This document shows positions 29,926-39,246 of a stretch of DNA of 63,727 nt, one piece after another. Made by a program: the position numbers and the translations under genes. The stretch is taken from positions 1 to 63,727 of the forward strand of contig NZHP01000011.1 of the NCBI GenBank assembly GCA_002691465.1. Direction: 5' to 3'. How positions within the stretch are numbered: position 1 is the stretch's first letter; each line of letters begins with the position of its first letter. The notes beneath the pieces were generated by a model, which was given only the letters and a program-made list of their open reading frames with translations, had not been told where the DNA came from and searched no databases. Origin of the DNA: Gammaproteobacteria bacterium (GTDB taxonomy: Bacteria; Pseudomonadota; Gammaproteobacteria; Steroidobacterales; UBA11654).

Positions 29926-30382
29926 GATCATCACCGTTACCAGTAAAAAAAATCAATTTAAAGACGAAATTGATCGATATTTCAAACTGCTGCCACCCTT
30001 TATGAAGATTGAGCAGCTGGAATTATCAATTTCCAAGCGATCAAAGCAAAAAGCAGTCCAAAAAAATCTTGAAGAAGAGTCTATCAAGATCCTCAGCCAT
30101 GTTGATCCATCAGATTACCTCATCTCAATGGATGAGAAAGGGAAGCAAATAGATACAATCCAATTCTCTGAGTGGCTCAAGAGATGGATGGATGATGGTA
30201 CCCGGCCAACATTTGTGATTGGTGGTCCCGATGGCTTGGCTCAATCCATCAAAGAAAAAGGGAATGTTTCGCTTTCTTTATCGAGCCTGACATACGCGCA
30301 CAGCATGGTTCCTTTAATCCTGGCTGAACAACTCTATAGGGCATGGTCAATCATCGATAATCAACCATATCATCGCTCATAG
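29915..30382 (+). CDS. rlmH: 23S rRNA pseudouridine-1915 N3-methyltransferase
   Basis: 155 residues, exactly the E. coli length, when started at ATG 29915 (MKIKIITVT). SPOUT-fold features: ISMDEKGKQIDT..FSEWL, FVIGGPDGL in the SAM knot, and SLSSLTYAHSMVPLILAEQLYRAWSI at the C-terminus. Methylates position 1915 in helix 69. A longer start at 29891 lies deep in rsfS and is rejected. Confidence 0.96.
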   Translation: MKIKIITVTSKKNQFKDEIDRYFKLLPPFMKIEQLELSISKRSKQKAVQKNLEEESIKILSHVDPSDYLISMDEKGKQIDTIQFSEWLKRWMDDGTRPTFVIGGPDGLAQSIKEKGNVSLSLSSLTYAHSMVPLILAEQLYRAWSIIDNQPYHRS

Positions 30383-30444
30383 ATTCATGTTCTTTTCATA
30401 ATTGCTGAGTATAATTTCTGAACAAACTTATTAACCATATTGCA

Positions 30445-31614
30445 ATGATAAAACTCATAATTTCAATTTTGCTTAAGATTATATTTGCAGCTTTAGTTGT
30501 CTCAATTCTGTCAGTCGGAGTTGCCATGTTCGCTCTATCTTTCGGAAAAACTGAGATTGAAAATCGACTGAATGAAATGGTTATTGAAAATAAGTCGGAG
30601 ATAGTTGAAGCAGTGGAAAATCGATTGTCTCTTAATTTTGAATACGAAAACTTAATCGTTTCTTATGAAAGGTATTCAATCAATGATTTGAAGATTCAGT
30701 TTTCTTTCAGAGACGTTCGAATGGCGCAGGTCAATGATTCATTGCCTGTTGACATTGATGAACTCAGTATTGAAATTGATCTGACTAGATCTATTTTCAG
30801 TCAATTACCAGCAATTACAGCAATCATTATTAATGGCAGTGACATTCAATTTAGTCATAATAATGAGAGCGGTTATATGATCAATAATATTCCAATTACA
30901 CAATTTAGACTCCCAAAAAGAGAGGGATTTAAAAGACCCTCATTGGAGCTGAAGTCCATTTCTTCTAAGGCAATTGATATTGAGCATCTTCAATCAACGG
31001 TTGGTCTCAGTGATGTGATTGAGAGCAATGATGCTTCATTTTTTTTAAATCTAAAATGGGATGAGGTTCCAAGAAAGCAAGAGGTTTTATTTGCTGAAGG
31101 AAAGATTCAACTTTTAATAATGGATGGCGTGATCAATACCAGGGAATCGGTCCCAGGAAAAGCATTATCCATCTTTAGCTTCTCTCAATTGCCAAAGCGT
31201 TTTTTACTTAATTTTGAGGATGTACTTGATGAAGGATTGGTTTTTGACTATATAAAGGGGGATGTTTTACTCAAAGAGAGAACCGCGCTTACTTGCAACC
31301 TTTCTTTGAATACTAAAACAGTGGATGTGTTAATTGTTGGCGCATCAGATCTTCAGCAAAGGACTTATGATCAGATGATGATTGTTGATCCCGATGTTTC
31401 TGACATTTTAACTGGCGGAGCTGCTGTTTTGGCTGGGCCTGCTGCTGCTGCGTCAATGTTTCTCCTATCAAGAATATTAAGCAGACCAGATGAGGATACA
31501 TTGAGCTATTTTGATGTATCAGGAGAATGGAAAAATCCACAGATTGCTCCCATCGAAAGAGAGGAGATCGATGTGTCTTTGATAGAGAATTGTGAACAAT
31601 TTCTTCCAAATTAA
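30445..31614 (+). CDS. Very short YhdP/AsmA-like envelope protein
   Basis: 389 residues. One N-terminal membrane anchor (~residues 5-32) followed by a periplasmic beta-rich region that resembles the start of YhdP (membrane-proximal domain with ENRL..FEYENLIVSYE). The C-terminal ~120 residues resemble the YhdP end: an F.Y..GDV..KERTAL domain, then GGAAVLAGPAAAASMFLLSRIL and a final DVSGEWKNPQI. Full-length YhdP has about 1,270 residues, so most of the middle is missing. The neighbours nitrilase and tldD are the usual yhdP neighbours, supporting orthology. YhdP-family proteins move phospholipid between membranes. Confidence 0.75.
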   Translation: MIKLIISILLKIIFAALVVSILSVGVAMFALSFGKTEIENRLNEMVIENKSEIVEAVENRLSLNFEYENLIVSYERYSINDLKIQFSFRDVRMAQVNDSLPVDIDELSIEIDLTRSIFSQLPAITAIIINGSDIQFSHNNESGYMINNIPITQFRLPKREGFKRPSLELKSISSKAIDIEHLQSTVGLSDVIESNDASFFLNLKWDEVPRKQEVLFAEGKIQLLIMDGVINTRESVPGKALSIFSFSQLPKRFLLNFEDVLDEGLVFDYIKGDVLLKERTALTCNLSLNTKTVDVLIVGASDLQQRTYDQMMIVDPDVSDILTGGAAVLAGPAAAASMFLLSRILSRPDEDTLSYFDVSGEWKNPQIAPIEREEIDVSLIENCEQFLPN

Positions 31615-31640
31615 TACAAATAACTGATTAAATTATTGAA

Positions 31641-32441
31641 ATGAAAGTTGCAGCCATTCAAATGAATTCCTCTGATCAGGTAGATTCTAATCTGGCCAAA
31701 GCAGAGTCATTGGCGATAGAAGCCAAAAATGCTGGGGCTGATATTTGTTTCTTTCCTGAAAACTTCGCATTCATGGGACATCCGAAGGAGATTTTGAGTT
31801 CAGTGATGGAAGACGAGGAAACTGGACCTATTCAATCTTTCGTTTCAAGCATAGCCAAAGAGCATAAAATATGGATCATTGCAGGATCCATTCCAATCAG
31901 GGACCCACAAACAGAGAAAGCATTGTCAAGATCAGTAGCCTTTAATGAGAATGGAGAAGTTGAAGGTTTTTACGATAAAGTTCATCTATTTGATGTCGAA
32001 GTAAACGGAAAGAAATACTATGAATCCGAGGCATTTACTCCAGGCACTGAAACCAAATCAATCAATGCTCCATGGTGTAACATCGGTTTGTCAATTTGTT
32101 ATGATCTCAGGTTTCCAGAACTCTACAGGTCAAAGAAATTTAAAGACATTGAAATTATAAGTGTCCCATCGGCATTCACTAAGGAGACTGGAGAAGCACA
32201 TTGGATGACTCTATTAAAATCAAGAGCAATTGAGAATTTGGCTTATGTTATTGCTCCTAATCAATGCGGAGAACACTTTGGCGCAAGGAAGACTTTTGGT
32301 CACACTGTGATTATCAATCCTTGGGGTGAAGTAATGGACATAAAAGAAAGCGGAGAAGGAATTGTGCTTGCAGAAATTGACATTAAGCGTCTAAAATCAA
32401 TCCGCAGAAAATTTCCTGTTTTAATGCATCGAAAACTATAA
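31641..32441 (+). CDS. Nitrilase-superfamily amidohydrolase (Nit1/Nit2-like)
   Basis: 266 residues. Catalytic triad Glu40 (FFPENF), Lys113 (YDKVHLFD) and Cys153 (SICYDLRFPELY). Closest to the Nit1/YafV-type omega-amidase and deaminated-glutathione amidase branch, which repairs damaged metabolites; substrate not provable here. Located between the YhdP-like gene and tldD, a conserved gammaproteobacterial arrangement. Confidence 0.92.
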   Translation: MKVAAIQMNSSDQVDSNLAKAESLAIEAKNAGADICFFPENFAFMGHPKEILSSVMEDEETGPIQSFVSSIAKEHKIWIIAGSIPIRDPQTEKALSRSVAFNENGEVEGFYDKVHLFDVEVNGKKYYESEAFTPGTETKSINAPWCNIGLSICYDLRFPELYRSKKFKDIEIISVPSAFTKETGEAHWMTLLKSRAIENLAYVIAPNQCGEHFGARKTFGHTVIINPWGEVMDIKESGEGIVLAEIDIKRLKSIRRKFPVLMHRKL

Positions 32442-32463
32442 TCATGGAGAATACTTCATACAT

Positions 32464-33900
32464 ATGCAAAACGTTGAAGAAATCGTAAGGTCTAGACTGC
32501 TCGATCCCTATGGGATCGATGATATGGATCTGCAAACAATGCTCGGTCAAGTTGTCTCAAATGGCATTGAGATGGGCGACATATATTTTCAAAGTGCGGA
32601 AGCAGAGTCTTGGACTTTAGAAGACGGTCAGGTCAAGAAATCATCTTACTCAAGCAGACAGGGCGTGGGCTTTAGATCAATCATAGGAGAGCAAACAGGT
32701 TTGGCATACTCAGAATCTTTTGAGAAAGAGTCTTTGATGACAGCTGCTAAGGCTGCATCCAGTATTGCAAAGGCAGGAAAAAGTGAAGCCCTCCCAATTT
32801 CAAAGAGGGATTTTGGTAAACCATATTACTTAGCAGACAGCCCAATTTTATCGATTGACGATCAACACAAGATTGACATGTTGAATCGCTTGGATGAGAA
32901 AGTCAGGTCACTGGACTCAAGAGTCAAAGAGGTTATTGCTTCGCTTGCAGGAGCCTATGGAACTGTCCTTATCTTGAATCAAGACGGCAGGCTAGCCACT
33001 GATATCAGGCCAATGGTCCGATTGAGTCTCAGCGTCATAGCGGAGGACAATGGTCGACTTGAAAGAGGAACAAGTGGCGGCGGCGGACGAATGACCTATG
33101 ATTTTTTGGATGATGACCAATTGGGTCAATATGCCAAAGAGGCAGTTGACCAAGCATTGATCAATTTGGAAGCAGACGAAGCACCCGCAGGTGAGATGAC
33201 AGTCGTTCTGGGCTCTGGTTGGCCAGGCGTTTTAATACACGAAGCCATTGGTCATGGGCTAGAGGGAGATTTTAATCGCAAGAAAACATCGGCATTCTCT
33301 GGGCTAATGGGTGAAATGGTTGCATCTCCCATCTGCACCATAGTCGACGATGGAACCATCGAGGATGCAAGAGGTTCATTGAACATAGACGATGAAGGCA
33401 ATCAAACCGAAAGAACTGTTTTGATCGAAAATGGCAAGTTGTGCAATTACATGCAGGACAATCTAAATGCAAAATTAATGAAAACCAAATCAACAGGAAA
33501 CGGAAGGCGCGAATCGTATTCTGCTCAAACGATTCCAAGAATGACCAATACATTTATGTTGGCCGGTGAGCATGATCAAGGAGAGATCATTGAATCGGTC
33601 GATAAAGGTTTGTATGCCAAAAATTTCGGTGGCGGTCAGGTGGATATCACATCAGGAAAATTTGTCTTTTCTGCCAGTGAGGCTTATCTAATTGAAAAAG
33701 GAAAGCTTACCAAGCCGGTCAAAGGCGCAATGCTCATTGGCGATGGACCCTCTGCGTTGCATCAAGTTTCCATGGTTGGAAATGATTTGGCCTTGGATCC
33801 AGGGGTTGGCAGCTGTGGAAAAGACGGACAGACTGTTCCTGTCAATGTTGGTCAACCAACAATGAGAATTGAGAAACTAACGGTCGGTGGAACGACCTGA
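32464..33900 (+). CDS. tldD: Metalloprotease TldD
   Basis: 478 residues (E. coli 481). HExxxH zinc motif His259-Glu260-...-His263 in HEAIGHGLEGD. Forms a heterodimer with PmbA/TldE, which cleaves unfolded peptides and matures microcin/CcdA substrates in E. coli. The partner pmbA lies 556 bp downstream, separated only by the opposite-strand purE. It ends one base before the convergent purE stop. Confidence 0.97.
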   Translation: MQNVEEIVRSRLLDPYGIDDMDLQTMLGQVVSNGIEMGDIYFQSAEAESWTLEDGQVKKSSYSSRQGVGFRSIIGEQTGLAYSESFEKESLMTAAKAASSIAKAGKSEALPISKRDFGKPYYLADSPILSIDDQHKIDMLNRLDEKVRSLDSRVKEVIASLAGAYGTVLILNQDGRLATDIRPMVRLSLSVIAEDNGRLERGTSGGGGRMTYDFLDDDQLGQYAKEAVDQALINLEADEAPAGEMTVVLGSGWPGVLIHEAIGHGLEGDFNRKKTSAFSGLMGEMVASPICTIVDDGTIEDARGSLNIDDEGNQTERTVLIENGKLCNYMQDNLNAKLMKTKSTGNGRRESYSAQTIPRMTNTFMLAGEHDQGEIIESVDKGLYAKNFGGGQVDITSGKFVFSASEAYLIEKGKLTKPVKGAMLIGDGPSALHQVSMVGNDLALDPGVGSCGKDGQTVPVNVGQPTMRIEKLTVGGTT

Positions 33901-33901
33901 T

Positions 33902-34384
33902 CTAGCTCAAGTCAGCAGCTAAAACTTTTTCGGCTTGCTCTTTACGGTAGTTTTTTAATTTCTCTGACAAATCGCTGTCATTCACTGCCATCATTGCGAC
34001 TGCATATAAAGCAGCATTAATAGCACCGGGTTTGCCGATCGCTACAGTTCCGACCGGAATTCCAGGGGGCATCTGAACAATCGACATTAAAGCATCCATT
34101 CCGTCAAGACTGCCTGCATTGAGAGGCACGCCAATAACAGGCGTGGTTGTCAACGCGGCGACCACTCCTGGGAGAGCAGCAGATAGTCCTGCTCCTGCGA
34201 TGAAGGCTTTTACTTTTTGGTCTTCGCATTCTCGGATGAATTCCTCGAGTTCTTTGGGTGTTCTGTGTGCAGAAAGAACTCTGCTCTCTGCGTTTACACC
34301 AAATTGATCCAACATTTTTTGTGCGTTTGACATGACATCCCAATCGGACGCTGAACCCATTACAATTGCTACATCTATACTCAT
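33902..34384 (-). CDS. purE: N5-carboxyaminoimidazole ribonucleotide mutase
   Basis: 160 residues (E. coli 169). VMGSASDWDVM, SAHRTP and AGAGLSAALPGVVA are PurE class I motifs. Converts N5-CAIR to CAIR in purine synthesis. Inserted between the two partners tldD and pmbA, on the opposite strand; no purK is adjacent. Confidence 0.97.
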   Translation of the reverse strand: MSIDVAIVMGSASDWDVMSNAQKMLDQFGVNAESRVLSAHRTPKELEEFIRECEDQKVKAFIAGAGLSAALPGVVAALTTTPVIGVPLNAGSLDGMDALMSIVQMPPGIPVGTVAIGKPGAINAALYAVAMMAVNDSDLSEKLKNYRKEQAEKVLAADLS

Positions 34385-34455
34385 TGTTAAAACTCCAGAA
34401 AAATTTTTTATGCGGTCTAGGTAGGGTAGAATAGCACATTAAAATTGTTTTAAAA

Positions 34456-35778
34456 ATGAGCCAAACAGAACACATCGATATTGCTTCCAACGCACTTGCG
34501 TATGCCATGAAAAATGGTGCAGAAGAAGCCTCAATAAAGCTTTCAACGGGCAATGGGTTTTCTGTGGTGTCTCAGAATCAGGCCATCGATTTGGTTGAAC
34601 AATTCAATGATCAGAGTTTTTCAATTTCCGTATATATAGGGAAAGCCATAGGAAGCGCAAGCACCAATGACTTTTCAGAAGAGCAGATTCAAACGACCAT
34701 CGATAAAGCAATGAATTTATCTAAGTTGACGAAAAAAGACGATTGCAACGGATTGGCTGAAAAAGAGTTGATGGCAACAGAAATCAGAGACTTGGAGTTG
34801 CACCAACCATCGGACCTCAGTATCAATATAGCGAAAGAAATGGCCCTTGAGTGTGAGGCTGCAGCATTTGATGCCAATGATCTGGTGGTCAATTCAGAAG
34901 GCGCAACCGTGGGTTCATATGAGGGCCACTCTGTTTATCTCAACTCGCACGATTTTATCGGTGAGACCCAATCAACCGGCCACAATATCAGTTGCGTAGC
35001 GATTGCTGAGAAAGAGGGTCAAATGGAGATGGATTACGACTATTCCAGTACCAGAGGATTGGACGATCTTGAAGATCATGTAAATATTGGTCGTTCAGCA
35101 GGCAATAGAGCTGCAAGCAATCTTGGGGCAAAAAAACTTAAAACACAAAAAGCGCCTGTTTTGTTTTCGCCGAGAATTTCAAAAAGTCTCTTTAGCCATT
35201 TTCTAAATGCCATCAGCGGTACAAGTCTTTATCGAAAATCATCCTTTTTGCTTGATAAGATCGATGAAAAAATTTTTCCAAGCTTTGTTCAAATTCATGA
35301 GAATCCTCATTTGAAGAGAGGATTTGCAAGCACATATTTCGATGCAGAAGGAGTGCAAACGAATCCGAGAGAGCTGATTCAAGACGGCTGTTTAAGGGGT
35401 TATCTTCTTTCCAGTTATTCAGCCAGAAGGCTGGGATTAAAAACCACTGCAAACGCAGGAGGGCATCATAATATTAAGGTTGAGAAATCAGTTGATGAAG
35501 GCTTGGATGAGATCATTAAAGGCATGCAATCTGGGTTCTTGGTAACAGGCTTGATTGGATCTGGAGTGAATATTGTCAACGGCGATTATTCCAGAGGGGC
35601 TAATGGGTTTTGGATTGAAAACGGAGAGATTGTTTATCCAGTGAATGAAGTAACGGTTGCTGGGAATCTCAGTGAGATGTTTTCAAAAATACAAAAAATT
35701 GGTAATGATCCTGAGACAGACGGCTCAGTATTTTGTGGTTCCGTTCTAATCGATGACCTTATGATTGCGGGTGAATGA
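34456..35778 (+). CDS. pmbA: Metalloprotease subunit PmbA (TldE)
   Basis: 440 residues (E. coli 450). TldD/PmbA fold without the HExxxH motif. Ends GNLSEMFSKIQKIGND..FCGSVLIDDLMIAGE, a typical PmbA C-terminus. Inactive partner of TldD. Convergent with purC, five bases apart. Confidence 0.95.
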   Translation: MSQTEHIDIASNALAYAMKNGAEEASIKLSTGNGFSVVSQNQAIDLVEQFNDQSFSISVYIGKAIGSASTNDFSEEQIQTTIDKAMNLSKLTKKDDCNGLAEKELMATEIRDLELHQPSDLSINIAKEMALECEAAAFDANDLVVNSEGATVGSYEGHSVYLNSHDFIGETQSTGHNISCVAIAEKEGQMEMDYDYSSTRGLDDLEDHVNIGRSAGNRAASNLGAKKLKTQKAPVLFSPRISKSLFSHFLNAISGTSLYRKSSFLLDKIDEKIFPSFVQIHENPHLKRGFASTYFDAEGVQTNPRELIQDGCLRGYLLSSYSARRLGLKTTANAGGHHNIKVEKSVDEGLDEIIKGMQSGFLVTGLIGSGVNIVNGDYSRGANGFWIENGEIVYPVNEVTVAGNLSEMFSKIQKIGNDPETDGSVFCGSVLIDDLMIAGE

Positions 35779-35783
35779 GGATC

Positions 35784-36659
35784 TTACTCTGCGATTTGTC
35801 TAAATGCGTTTTTGTATTTTGAAGCCGTATTATCGATGACTTCTTGAGGCAATTCGGGCCCAGGCGCCGTTTTATCCCAATCCAATGTTTCAAGATAGTC
35901 TCTGAGGTATTGTTTATCAAAGCTCGGTGGGCTGGATCCTAGCTCATAATTCTCTATGGCCCAAAACCTTGATGAGTCTGGAGTGAGGACTTCATCAATG
36001 AGGTAAAGATCACCATCGCCGTCCAATCCAAATTCAAATTTGGTATCAGCAATAATGATTCCCTTTTCTCTTGCATGGTTGACACCAAAATTATAAATAT
36101 CAATGGCAATCTGCCTTACTCGGTTGGCAAGTTCTTCGCCGATTAAATCGATCGTTTTTTCATAGGAAATATTTTCATCGTGTTCCCCAACTTCAGCTTT
36201 GGTCGCAGGCGTATAGATTGGCTCAGGCAATTTTTGCGCCATTTGGAGCCCTTCCTCCAATTCAATTCCACACACAGATCCAGTGGCTTGATAATCCTTC
36301 CATCCAGATCCGATGAGATATCCTCGAACCACTGCTTCGATTGGAAGCGGATTCAAACGCTTCACAATCATGCTGCGCTTAGAGAAATAGTCCAATTGAT
36401 CGGGACTATCGAGAAGATCAACGAGCTCAAGATCATCTGTCATATGATTGCTTACAATCGATTGTGTTTTTTCAAACCAAAATTCTGAAAGCTGAGTCAG
36501 CACTTCACCTTTGCCTGGGATTGGATTTGGAAGAACCACATCAAATGCAGACATTCTGTCTGTGGTGACAATCAGCAAGTGATCAGAATCGACCGCATAA
36601 ATATCCCTAACCTTACCTTTGGCGACGAGTTCGAGATTTTTTAATTCCGTAGATTGCAT
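35784..36659 (-). CDS. purC: SAICAR synthetase
   Basis: 291 residues, the longer form of PurC (E. coli 237). Contains KGKVRDIYAV, RMSAFDVVLP, LPIEAVVRGYLIGSGWKDY, and DTKFEFG. Condenses CAIR with aspartate in purine synthesis. Together with purE it is one of two separate purine genes here. Divergent from rpe. Confidence 0.96.
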   Translation of the reverse strand: MQSTELKNLELVAKGKVRDIYAVDSDHLLIVTTDRMSAFDVVLPNPIPGKGEVLTQLSEFWFEKTQSIVSNHMTDDLELVDLLDSPDQLDYFSKRSMIVKRLNPLPIEAVVRGYLIGSGWKDYQATGSVCGIELEEGLQMAQKLPEPIYTPATKAEVGEHDENISYEKTIDLIGEELANRVRQIAIDIYNFGVNHAREKGIIIADTKFEFGLDGDGDLYLIDEVLTPDSSRFWAIENYELGSSPPSFDKQYLRDYLETLDWDKTAPGPELPQEVIDNTASKYKNAFRQIAE

Positions 36660-36764
36660 ATGACTATTTTATGGATAGAGATATCAGTAATCAACATTCT
36701 GTTTTTTTTCTTTAAACCAAGAATTTATCAAGCATAATAGATATCAGTAAAATTATTATTGAAC

Positions 36765-37445
36765 ATGGCCAAAGAATTCAAAATTGCACCCTCAATTCTG
36801 TCTGCTGATTTCGCCAGATTGGGCGAAGAAGTCGAGAGCGTAATCGCTGCAGGCGCTGATTTTGTTCACTTTGACGTTATGGACAATCACTATGTACCAA
36901 ATCTCACTTTCGGTTCAGTGATTTGTAAGTCTTTGAGGGATTTTGGCATTGAAGCCCCTATTGATGTGCATCTTATGGTGCAACCAGTGGATAGATTGAT
37001 CGCTGATTTTGCGGAAGCTGGCGCAACATACATTTCATTTCATCCAGAAGCTTCCGAGGACATTGGTGCCACACTAGATCTAATAAGATCAAATGATTGC
37101 CTTCCTGGTTTAGCAATTAATCCTGCTACACCCCTCAGTTATGTTGAGGAATATCTTGATCAGATCGAGATTATTACCATGATGTCAGTTAATCCAGGGT
37201 TTGCAGGACAAAGTTTTATCCCTGAAGTGCTCGACAAATTGACGGAGACCAGAGCGATGATCGAGAAATCGGGTCGAAAAGTCCTTCTTGAGATTGATGG
37301 GGGAGTGAAGGCCAATAATATTGGTGACATTGCTTCATATGGCGCAGATGTTTTTGTTTCGGGTTCCGGGATATTTGGAACAGATAACTATCGCGACACG
37401 ATTGATGAGATGAGACAAAATCTGGCCCCGCATTTGAATCAATAA
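36765..37445 (+). CDS. rpe: Ribulose-phosphate 3-epimerase
   Basis: 226 residues (E. coli 225). TIM-barrel with [40 protein letters not shown] and EIDGGVK. Interconverts ribulose-5-P and xylulose-5-P. ATG 36765 is preferred over the TTG six bases upstream. rpiA, acting on the same substrate pool, lies 2.5 kb downstream. Confidence 0.97.
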   Translation: MAKEFKIAPSILSADFARLGEEVESVIAAGADFVHFDVMDNHYVPNLTFGSVICKSLRDFGIEAPIDVHLMVQPVDRLIADFAEAGATYISFHPEASEDIGATLDLIRSNDCLPGLAINPATPLSYVEEYLDQIEIITMMSVNPGFAGQSFIPEVLDKLTETRAMIEKSGRKVLLEIDGGVKANNIGDIASYGADVFVSGSGIFGTDNYRDTIDEMRQNLAPHLNQ

Positions 37446-37461
37446 TTTTCCCAACATTTCA

Positions 37462-37490
37462 TTGAAAAAACTCATTTGGATGAGTAGACT
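37462..37490 (+). promoter_or_regulatory. Likely sigma70 promoter of rplM-rpsI
   Basis: TTGAAA at 37462-37467 and TAGACT at 37485-37490 are separated by 17 bp, in the 78-bp gap before rplM. The spacer contains a five-base inverted repeat (CTCAT/ATGAG) whose role is unknown. The -35 is strong, the -10 weak. Confidence 0.45.
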
Positions 37491-37523
37491 AGCCTCCTTT
37501 TAATAGGATATGAAAAGCAAAAA

Positions 37524-37952
37524 ATGACGACTGTTTCAGCAAGAAAAGAAGACGTGATACACGATTGGTACTTGGTTGACGCCAAGGACAAGACCCTCGG
37601 TAGGCTATCTACTGAGATTGCTCGTCGTTTGAGGGGCAAACATAAGCCTATTTACACTCCGCATGTCGATACAGGAGATTACATTGTGGTAATCAATGCT
37701 TCTGGCATTAAAGTCACTGGAAACAAGATGAAAGATAAGATGTATCACAAGCACACGGGATACATCGGTAACCTGAAATCAATGAACCTTGAGACCATGA
37801 TGAATAAGAGTCCTGAAAGGGTGCTTACAAAGTCAGTTAGAGGCATGTTACCAAAAACAAAACTTGGCAATGCCATGATTAAAAAACTCAAAGTTTTTGC
37901 TGGACCTGAGCACACTCATGGTTCGCAACAACCTCAAACATTGGAAATATAA
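37524..37952 (+). CDS. rplM: 50S ribosomal protein L13
   Basis: 142 residues, as in E. coli. [35 protein letters not shown] and [11 protein letters not shown] are L13 motifs. L13 is an early 23S-binding protein. Its stop shares a base with the rpsI ATG, as in the conserved rplM-rpsI operon. Confidence 0.98.
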   Translation: MTTVSARKEDVIHDWYLVDAKDKTLGRLSTEIARRLRGKHKPIYTPHVDTGDYIVVINASGIKVTGNKMKDKMYHKHTGYIGNLKSMNLETMMNKSPERVLTKSVRGMLPKTKLGNAMIKKLKVFAGPEHTHGSQQPQTLEI

Positions 37953-38344
37953 TGGCTTCTGAAGTTCACTACGGTACAGGAAGAAGAAAGCGCTCAGTTG
38001 CTAGAGTTTTTATTAAAAGAGGCAAAGGAAACATCCAGGTCAACAAAAAGTCATTGGACGAATTTTTTGATCGTGAAACCGCACGAATGATTGTTAAACA
38101 ACCTCTGGAACAAACAGATCTTTTGGACAAGATTGACGTTGTCGCTACCGTAAGAGGCGGAGGCGGGAGTGGTCAAGCTGGTGCTATCAGACATGGACTT
38201 AGTCGAGCACTTCTTTCATACGATGACAATCTCAGATCAGCCTTAAGAGAAAGAGGCTTTTTAACTCGGGATGCTAGACGTGTCGAGAGAAAGAAGGTTG
38301 GATTAAAGAAAGCACGTAAAGCGACTCAATTCTCTAAGCGTTAA
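37952..38344 (+). CDS. rpsI: 30S ribosomal protein S9
   Basis: 130 residues, as in E. coli. Starts with [16 protein letters not shown] and ends [12 protein letters not shown], the tail that touches P-site tRNA. Convergent with the aldo/keto reductase gene two bases later; a small AGATT-AAAA-AATCT inverted repeat overlies the junction. Confidence 0.98.
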   Translation: MASEVHYGTGRRKRSVARVFIKRGKGNIQVNKKSLDEFFDRETARMIVKQPLEQTDLLDKIDVVATVRGGGGSGQAGAIRHGLSRALLSYDDNLRSALRERGFLTRDARRVERKKVGLKKARKATQFSKR

Positions 38345-38346
38345 GA

Positions 38347-39246
38347 TTAAAAAATCTCAAGCATTCTCCTTTTTGCTCCAGCATCAAGCATTTTGCCCAT
38401 ACCAGCTCTAGTATTATCCAGCATATTTTTAGATTTCGATGTCGCAGGAATGATATTGGTGACTGCGTCATGAGAAATAATGTATTTTAGGAAGAATTGA
38501 CCCCACGAATCAATGTCGTAATCAGAAACCCAAGAAGGCAATTTTTTCTCCTGCGCTTCCCTGAATAATCTCCCTCTCATGAATGGCCTGTTTATGAGTG
38601 TTGCTATCCCATTGTCCTTACAAAAGGGTAGGATATTCTTCTCTGCCTCTCGTTCACCTAGGGAGTAGTTGAATTGTGCAAAATCAATTTTTTCTGCTTT
38701 CATGATTTTGATCATTTCATCGAAGGCACTGGATTTGTAATGTGTGATACCAATGTAGTCAATTCGGCCTTCATCTTTGAGAGATCTGAGTGTTTTGATC
38801 TGTGTTTTCCAATCAAGCAGGTTATGCACTTGGATCAAGCTGATTTTATTGGCCCTCATTTTCTGAAAAGACTCTTCAATTTGTCTCATGCCATTTTCTC
38901 TACCTTCAGTCCAAACTTTAGTGGCAAGAAAGAAACGATTTTTTTCTATATATTTCTTTGCAGTGATCCCAATAATTTCCTCAGACATCCCATACATTGG
39001 CGATGTGTCAATCAGACGACCGCCATTTTTGTAAAAAATATCCAGAATCTCTTTTCGAATATTCAGTTCGTTTTTAGTCGGCTCAATATCAAAAACTCTA
39101 GAAGTGCCCAGTCCAATCACCGGCATTTCCTCTCCAGAGGAGGGGATCACCCTTTTAAGCATGGATTGATTCATTATTGATGCAGTTGACAGGCTTGGCA
39201 ACAATGACAGAGAGCTCAGCGCTATAAAATCTCTTCGACTAAGCAT
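38347..39246 (-). CDS. Aldo/keto reductase with Tat signal peptide
   Basis: 299 residues. The N-terminus is SRRDFIALSSLSLLPSL, a twin-arginine motif followed by a hydrophobic stretch, so export to the periplasm is predicted. The aldo/keto reductase barrel follows: GLGTSRVFD, DTSPMYGMSEE (catalytic Tyr), LATKVW (Lys) and IQVHNL (His). Substrate unknown. Starts where rpiA ends (one shared base), so probably co-transcribed with it. Confidence 0.9.
   Translation of the reverse strand: MLSRRDFIALSSLSLLPSLSTASIMNQSMLKRVIPSSGEEMPVIGLGTSRVFDIEPTKNELNIRKEILDIFYKNGGRLIDTSPMYGMSEEIIGITAKKYIEKNRFFLATKVWTEGRENGMRQIEESFQKMRANKISLIQVHNLLDWKTQIKTLRSLKDEGRIDYIGITHYKSSAFDEMIKIMKAEKIDFAQFNYSLGEREAEKNILPFCKDNGIATLINRPFMRGRLFREAQEKKLPSWVSDYDIDSWGQFFLKYIISHDAVTNIIPATSKSKNMLDNTRAGMGKMLDAGAKRRMLEIF

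Noticed and set aside
33882-33897. Bidirectional terminator between tldD and purE (GGTCG/CGACC)
   Set aside because: Five-base stem inside the tldD coding end with no T-run.
34104-34553. 149-codon minus-strand frame across purE and the pmbA start
   Set aside because: Shadow of purE in another frame; composition unlike a real protein.
38344-38358. Terminator between rpsI and the aldo/keto reductase (AGATT/AATCT)
   Set aside because: Very short, AT-rich stem that overlaps coding sequence; likely chance.
38674-39180. 168-codon plus-strand frame inside the aldo/keto reductase gene
   Set aside because: Antisense shadow of a well-supported gene; no family motif or ribosome-binding site.
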